DNA of 64,000 bases, taken from Parasponia andersonii (taxonomy: Eukaryota; Streptophyta; Magnoliopsida; Rosales; Cannabaceae). Positions 58,279 through 64,000 of the stretch are shown here, one piece after another. The stretch spans positions 235,960-299,959 of the forward strand of contig JXTB01000118.1 of assembly GCA_002914805.1 (NCBI GenBank), in the 5' to 3' direction. Numbering within the stretch: the stretch's first letter is position 1; the number at the start of each line of letters is the position of its first letter. Both the position numbers and the translations under genes were made by a program. A model generated the notes under the pieces. It was not told where the DNA came from. It searched no databases and saw only the letters and a program-made list of their open reading frames with translations.

Positions 58279-60261
58279 TGTTAGGGTTTATGCCCTAAAA
58301 TTAGGTATATTTTGGATATTTGTTTAATTAATAAAATGATATTTTTCTATTTGAATTTGTATATAATTAGTATGTCATTAAACATCAGAAAATCTCTGAT
58401 TTATTTATGTGACCATAAATTTTGGCATATAAGTGTTATATACATGAGGATTAAATTTATAGATAATAAACTAAATATAATCTATAATAATTAATTAAAG
58501 TTTGGGATTTTTAATTAAATATTATTAATACGGTCCATTAACATTGAGAATGTAATAGTCTTATCCGGACTATTGATGTGTTGACATCACAATAGAGGTA
58601 CTTTATATAATTTGATTATATAAAACTGGACCAGACATGGTTTGAATTTCACATAAATTTTGTTAACTGTTAAGATTTCAGATAATGTTACTAGATGATC
58701 ATATGTAGATCAATCTTAATCCTGAGTAGTTATAGACTCTTATTTATAATATTATATTCTCTGACATACTTATTAAAGATTTATTTTTAAACAGATCGAA
58801 ATACTTGTATCTTGGGAGCATGATGAGATGAGTAGCTGGGAATGTAACTTACAGATATGGAATCCATTTCTTCCATTAGAAAGCTAGAAAGATGATTCCC
58901 TTGTGTATTGATTCAAGACTTGAACAGTTTGAGTACTCAATTTATAATAAATTTATAAATTAATTATTCATTAGAGAATCAACGGTACACAAGGATAAAG
59001 ATGTAATTTGAGAGGTAAACGGAATATAACCTAACTCCAATTATGAATTTTCTACGGAGGATTGAACTATATATAATAATTAAATCGATGGACTGCTCAC
59101 TGTATTCTGAGTAAATTAATTCTATAATTTCAAAAGTGCAATTCTGGATTTTTAGTGGAGTAATACTAGAATTAATAAATTAGACAAATTAATTAAAGAG
59201 TTTAATTAATTGTCATAATTTATTGGAGCTTGAATTACAAGTCAATAGGTCCCCAATTCCACCTCTTACAAATACTGTACTGGATATTACATTATTTCTG
59301 TTACTGTACATTTTATCTAGATAAATAGTTTATCTATATGTAATTAATAATTGTTATTAATTAATTTTGAATCACAAGTCAATAGGTTCCCAATTCCACC
59401 TCTTACAAATACTGTACTGGATATTACATTATTTCTGTTACTGTACATTTTGTCTAGATAAATAGTTTATCTATATGTAATTAATAACTGTTATTAATTA
59501 ATTTTGAATTAATTAATTTAAATTTATGGAGAGATAAGTTACCTAATTTGTTTAAATTTTGAATTTAAAATATCTAATTATTAGATAATTAGATAAATAG
59601 AAATTAGAAAACTGACTAAAAGTGAAACACTCTTTCTTGAAGAAGTAAATTATCTACTAGTTTATATATATAAATATATATATATATATTAATTAATTAG
59701 ATTAAATAGATATATATATATATATAATTTTACGTTTATAAAATTTTTTAAAAAAAAGTAAACTAATGTTTTTTTAAGGTTATATATATATATTGATTTG
59801 ATTAATATATTAATTTATTTATTAAATAGTTTAATAAATAAATATACATATAAAGAAAATCCTAGCAGAAAAAGAAAGAAATACACTACGTATTTTTTCT
59901 GCAGAGCCTCTAAAAACTAGAGAGAAAAAGAAGAGTCTTCCTATTCTCTATAGAACAAAACTCTTGTAATCTCATGGGTTGAGAAAATTGCAAGTGCCTA
60001 AAATGTGAGTTTTAAGAAATTGTACGCAATGTCTACACGTTCATCCAGTAGTGCTTGAACCTTGGATTGGAAAATCATGGTTGAGAAGACAGTAAAGTTA
60101 GGATCCGCTGATAGGCTACAAGAGGTATTAGATCTATACTCTTTGTATGTTCCTATTTGCTATGAATTAATACTATGCATTCATATAGTCAATTATTTTG
60201 AGAAAATTTTTGAATATTCCTGGGTCAATCTTCCGCTGCGAAAATCGTTTTAAATCCAACA
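58279..60261 (+). mobile_element. Solo LTR of a copia-type retrotransposon (1983 bp)
   Basis: Begins TGTTAGGGTTTATGCCCTAA and ends TTTAAATCCAACA, the TG...CA ends of a common plant copia LTR type. No primer-binding site follows the right end and no polypurine tract precedes the left end, so only the LTR is present. The 5-bp flanks GTTGC (left) and GTTAC (right) match at 4 of 5 positions and are the target duplication. It lies antisense inside exon 1 of the inhibitor gene. The open frames 58312-58494 and 60062-60253 within it are not genes. Confidence 0.8.
59231..59504. repeat. 137-bp tandem duplication inside the solo LTR
   Basis: Units start TGAATYACAAGTCAATAGG at 59231 and 59368 and differ at about five positions. 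A third TGAATT begins at 59505 but then diverges. Confidence 0.9.
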
Positions 60262-60326
60262 GTTACAACAACAAATAGCAGCAATAGGGCAACCTTTAGA
60301 ACCGAAGCTTTTTTGAAGGCCGGCAT

Positions 60327-61015
60327 TTCGATTGTATTAAATTTATAGCTAATCTATTCTCTTCTCCTCTAACAATTATGTGATTGCTGTCAATAGATGA
60401 AAAGAATATGAGACAACAAAAATTCCGGTACGTTAATATTCTTGTGATTTTGACATGTATTCACACATAAATCAAAGAAATATTTTTTACAATCAGGAGA
60501 TATGATTAATTCTCACTTGAAGGTTTGCGAGGATTGATTAAGATCCGATGAATTATCAGATATGGAATATTTTTGTAATAAATTACGAGACTGGGTAAAT
60601 ATGAAGCTAAATATATAGTTGTCTGTTGCTTGATTGGAGATATTGATTAGGTCGTGATTTAATTTGCTTGAAAACCGAACTTTAAATTCGGGCTATTGTA
60701 CAGTAAAAAGAAGTGACAACGAGCCGGCAAACAAAGATCACAAATTTCTGCAGAATGGAAGGAGGTTGAAGGAGGTAATTAGTTGTAAGAACATAGTCCA
60801 TGTTTGGTATCGCCTCTAGATTTCTAAAAGCAATAAGAGAAAAAATAAGCGTGTGTTAAGTTTTCGCTTTTGGTGAGCAAATTTTAAAAATTGTTATATA
60901 ACTATTATTTTAAGTATAATTTGAAAAGTAATATGAAAATTGTTTTTCAAAATTATCCTCTTGTCATAATACAAATTATATAAAATATTATTTTATAGTA
61001 CACATAATTTATATA
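60327..61015. other. Upstream flank of the inhibitor gene, no other gene seen
   Basis: This would hold the promoter of the minus-strand inhibitor gene. A TATAAAT at 60347-60341 is only about 15 bp before the ATG, too close to be a normal TATA box for this start. Nothing else is recognised. Confidence 0.4.
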
Positions 61016-61240
61016 TCACAACCCAAAATCCAAGTCCGTGACTTTTAGTAATTTTAAATGTAAATTAAGATAGATAAAGAATTTTGTAAAATTCGGAGAA
61101 ATTAAGTACTTGAATTTTTCATTTTAGTCCTCGAATCATTAGAAATTCTATATTAAAATGGGTTTATTTTTATTTTAATTTATTAAAATAAATACACTAA
61201 TTAAAATTCAAGAAAACATAATCAAGTTGTACAAAAACTT
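61016..61240 (-). repeat. LTR terminal relic related to 1056-1274
   Basis: Starts TATCACAACCCAAAATCC, a decayed TGTCACGACCC terminus, and shares GACTTTTAGTAATTTT and later blocks with the reverse complement of 1056-1274. The outer limit is uncertain. Confidence 0.5.
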
Positions 61241-61473
61241 AGTTTGATAAAACTATGGTGTTAATTTAATAGACTTTTCAAATCTTGAATCCGAATGTCA
61301 AAAATTTAACTTACAAAATTTGTCGAAATTCCAAGTACTTAAATCTTTAAAAATATTCTCCTTGGAGACCAAAGGATCCAGTTTATACACCAAATCCTCA
61401 AATAGTAGAAAATTTGTCCTCATACATTCACTTAGCATAAACAACAAACTGTTACTTATTTTTAGCCCAAGAT

Positions 61474-62933
61474 TGACAACCCAAGAAGAGGGTGAATTGG
61501 GTTTTAAAATATTTTAAGAAACTTTTCAACTATTCAAAACCATAGACGATTATTTTAAAACTTTTTAGCTAAATCAACAATAATACCAAACATATAGCAA
61601 TAATAATAAGTATATTAAGCACAATAAATATCAAACACTCAATTAAATAGCTGGCAATAAAGTAAAATGTGTAAGGATAAAGAAAGTGCAAACTCGGTTT
61701 TTATAAGATTCAACAAACACGATGGTTTACCTATATCCCCAGTCTTCGGCAACTTGCTTTGAGATTTTTACTATCAGATCAAGATTATGGACTTGACCGA
61801 CCCTTTTACAAACGGAGTAAATTCTTCTTAGGCATACCCTAGTCTTTACAATAGTCTTGACTCTGGCTCTATCATGCCTAATTTTAGATTGTTTTGACTC
61901 CAGTGACAACCTCACTTATACGGATTGTTTAGACAATGGTGCCAATCTCACTAACTCACGGGTTGTTTATGACTAACCTCACCTCTATCGAGTTGTTTAT
62001 GACTTCGGTGCTAACCTCACCTCTCAATAATAATTTTATGAAAATACAAGTGAACACTTACTCAAAGAATCACCTCTCCAAAAAATAATACAAGATAAGC
62101 TTAGGTGATTTGAGAATAATATACAAATGATGCTCTAGGAATGACTCAAATAGATTTGAAAGTTAAAGTAGAGTAAAAGAAAGCTTTTTGTACTTAGAAA
62201 CTAATTGGGTATCAATATAGGTTCGCATTCTCTTGTTCTAAGTCATCAAATGTAACTCTATTTAAAGGCATCTTCAAAAACTAGCCGTTTTCAACCGTTG
62301 GTAACTTGCTGCTAAAATTTTGTTCGACCAGAAATAATTTTAGTCAATCAAAAAATTAGCCGTTGGAGTCTGACACGCCAGTTCAGCTCTAACGGTCATT
62401 TTTAGTTGTTATTTTAGTCGACCAAGCCTAGTTGACCAAAATTGGTCATAAATCAATTTTTGGTCTCTTTGAACCAATTTTTGGTCATTCTTAAAATTTT
62501 CTTCAAATTATTTTTAACATTAAAAAATGTATTTTTGAGAATATTTTAGCTAGATTAGAAATGATATTTATTTTCAAACAATTAAGAATTAGTAGATTTA
62601 AAATTTAGCTAATTCTTTGAAGATTTGTTTGAAAATTCATTTGAAAGATTTTTGAGCCATATCAAAGAGAATTTATATGCAATGAACTTAAATACAAGAC
62701 TAAATATGAAATATACCCTATCTAAGTATGGTCTTGTATCTTGATTGTCCATCTTCAAGCTTGATTCTAATAAGTCCATAAGTATCTATCTTCAAGTTTG
62801 ATTCCTTGATTAACTTGAGTTAGAACTTTAAAACTATTTCACTACACACTCAAGTTAAATCATTAGTACTAAATCAAATGTTTGTTATCTTCAAAATAAG
62901 AGTGAGTAAGATTGAAATATTAATTTCCTAACA
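61474..62933. repeat. Probable LTR (copia-type) remnant
   Basis: It opens TGACAACCCAAGAAGAGGGTGAATTGGG, a phrase typical near the start of some plant copia LTRs, and ends TTTCCTAACA. Inside are repeated short AACCTCAC-type phrases (61900-62030) and a TATTTAAAGG box near 62260. No coding domain or matching target duplication was found, so limits and strand are uncertain. Confidence 0.4.
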
Positions 62934-63199
62934 CAAACATGGCTAAATAGATCGAAATAAAAAAAAAAATAGAACAAGTTATAAGGACCAACCGAAGAGA
63001 AACAGAGATAAGACTACAACGTAAGCTAAACGACTTTTCTGGCTATCGAGACAACTGACTCAGATGAACAACTACCTGAAAGGGAGGAAAAATAGGAGGG
63101 TTGAGCTCGAAAGCTTAGTAGGAAAGCTGTTATCTCATTTAAAATCTTTTTTAGTGATGGAAAGCCCTTACATGGTTAGTTTAATCTAAAACACCTTTT
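62934..63199. other. Spacer, nothing recognised
   Basis: Short A-rich stretch between two LTR remnants. No reading frame or domain. Confidence 0.4.
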
Positions 63200-64000
63200 T
63201 GCAAAACAATATATATTGTACATATCCATTTCCAAAGTTGATAGTCCGTTTATGTATATATATATAACTATATATATATATATATATACACATATAGATA
63301 TGAAAAAATGTTATCCAAAACCAATAGTCTGTATGCACATACCTATATATAGATATACAAAAAGTATGATGTCTAAAAATCAATCAGTCTACAAACACAT
63401 AATACAAATCCACCCATACCTATGAGTTTACTATTTTTCCTCAATAGAAACTAGGGTATTGGCACTACGTGTGCCATACAACTTGCTTGACACCTAGTCC
63501 ATAACTGGTGGGGACACCTGTGTGTCACCTACCAAACTTGGAGGGGTAACCGTATTGCCTACGTCTACCAAATAGGGAGATAATCAGAAAAAATACTCTG
63601 TGCAGGTTCACGGGCTCTGCATCATCAGTGGGGCTGTAGCGCCACATTGTAAAAATCTCATGATACTATCCTGGGACTCATGTGTGATCCTATGATACTT
63701 GTACTCTAAACTGATGTGTAAAAGTAGTCATGCAATAATTTAAGTTCAAATGATGCTCTGGTTTTTAATAAAATAGTTAATCAAATTTTGTAGAAAAATG
63801 AACAATATAATAGCCCTATTTTAACATATCCAAAAACAACCTACATTCAGAAAAGTCCCAAAGCAATCTAATACATAAATCATATCATTCAATTCCATCA
63901 CAGATATTTAAAAATTCTAAAATCACGTTTGTTCTCATATATTACAGATTATAATTGTTATTCAAAAATGACGTAAAAGGCTTTGAATCAATAAACGGAC
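63200..64000 (-). repeat. Gypsy-family LTR running off the window
   Basis: The reverse complement of 63430-63720 aligns in order with 6560-6800 of the gypsy LTR, sharing ATTATCTCCCTATTTGG, GTAGGCAATACGGTTACC and GGTGTCCCC-type blocks. 63790-63830 continues the match to 6440-6480. The left limit is blurred by a (TA)n microsatellite at 63255-63290. The LTR continues beyond 64000. The open frames at 63186-63425 are repeat artefacts. Confidence 0.6.

Larger units (their letters stand above)
57766..60326 (-). pseudogene. Bowman-Birk-type serine protease inhibitor gene split by an LTR
   Basis: Exon 2 (57980-57766) encodes a cysteine-rich domain with 14 Cys in Bowman-Birk spacing (CCDNCQCTRS, CTCMEYRIGNC, CKSCICIPTSP, LCLDTFETC). 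Such proteins block trypsin- or chymotrypsin-like enzymes in seeds and wounded tissue. Exon 1 is in two pieces. 60326-60262 holds the ATG and a signal peptide (MPAFKKASVLKVALLLLFVV), and 58278-58194 continues to the donor GTACGT. Between them is a solo LTR (58279-60261) flanked by GTTGC/GTTAC. Counting one target-site copy, exon 1 has 145 nt, phase 1, which fits the acceptor TTACAG at 57981 and keeps the signal peptide in frame with the inhibitor domain. A TAG at codon 34 also interrupts it. The gene is therefore probably dead. Confidence 0.75.

Noticed and set aside
63186..63425. Tyr/Ile-rich frames on both strands
   Set aside because: They come from (TA)n and ATATAC microsatellites within an LTR.
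1..64000. CRISPR arrays, bacterial operons, tRNA or rRNA genes
   Set aside because: No regular spacer-repeat arrays, Shine-Dalgarno-led gene strings, tRNA cloverleaf box A/B pairs or rRNA core motifs were recognised; the tandem repeats present are plant mini- and microsatellites.

Overview
This is a stretch of a plant nuclear genome, most likely a eudicot. It is AT-rich and full of LTR retrotransposons, and its two protein genes have many GT-AG introns. Both genes encode plant-type family GH35 beta-galactosidases. Nothing bacterial or organellar is seen. I cannot name the species.

Layout. 1-1055 is the end of a CACTA-type DNA transposon with GC-rich subterminal repeats. It abuts an LTR relic (1056-1274). 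2487-7491 is a 5'-truncated, stop-riddled Ty3/gypsy chromovirus-like element whose 3' LTR ends about 470 bp before the first gene. 7701-7920 is a four-copy 55-bp minisatellite directly in front of that gene. 7962-38358 (+) is beta-galactosidase gene 1 (BGAL16-like): 18 exons and 724 codons with an unbroken frame, spread over 30 kb because its introns have taken in transposons, including a roughly 2.1-kb gypsy LTR and a 6.4-kb copia element in intron 4. 38830-39480 is a non-LTR RNase H relic between the genes. 40618-54123 (-) is beta-galactosidase gene 2 (BGAL10-like): 19 exons and 845 codons, with a C-terminal SUEL-type lectin domain and one GC-AG intron. The two genes are convergent, tail to tail, about 2.3 kb apart, and most of their early exons have identical lengths.

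54124-64000 is transposon-rich. It holds a gypsy LTR relic (56130-57082), a Bowman-Birk-type protease inhibitor gene (57766-60326, -) whose signal-peptide exon is split by a 1983-bp solo LTR with an imperfect 5-bp target duplication, and further LTR remains (61016-61240, 61474-62933, 63200-64000).

Function. The two GH35 enzymes carry signal peptides and would act on beta-galactosyl ends of cell-wall polysaccharides or glycoproteins in the apoplast. One has the lectin module and the other does not. The inhibitor locus is probably a recent pseudogene. Exon models were made by eye from reading frame, splice dinucleotides, phase agreement and comparison of the two paralogues. LTR relationships were also judged by eye, so their outer limits are approximate unless stated.
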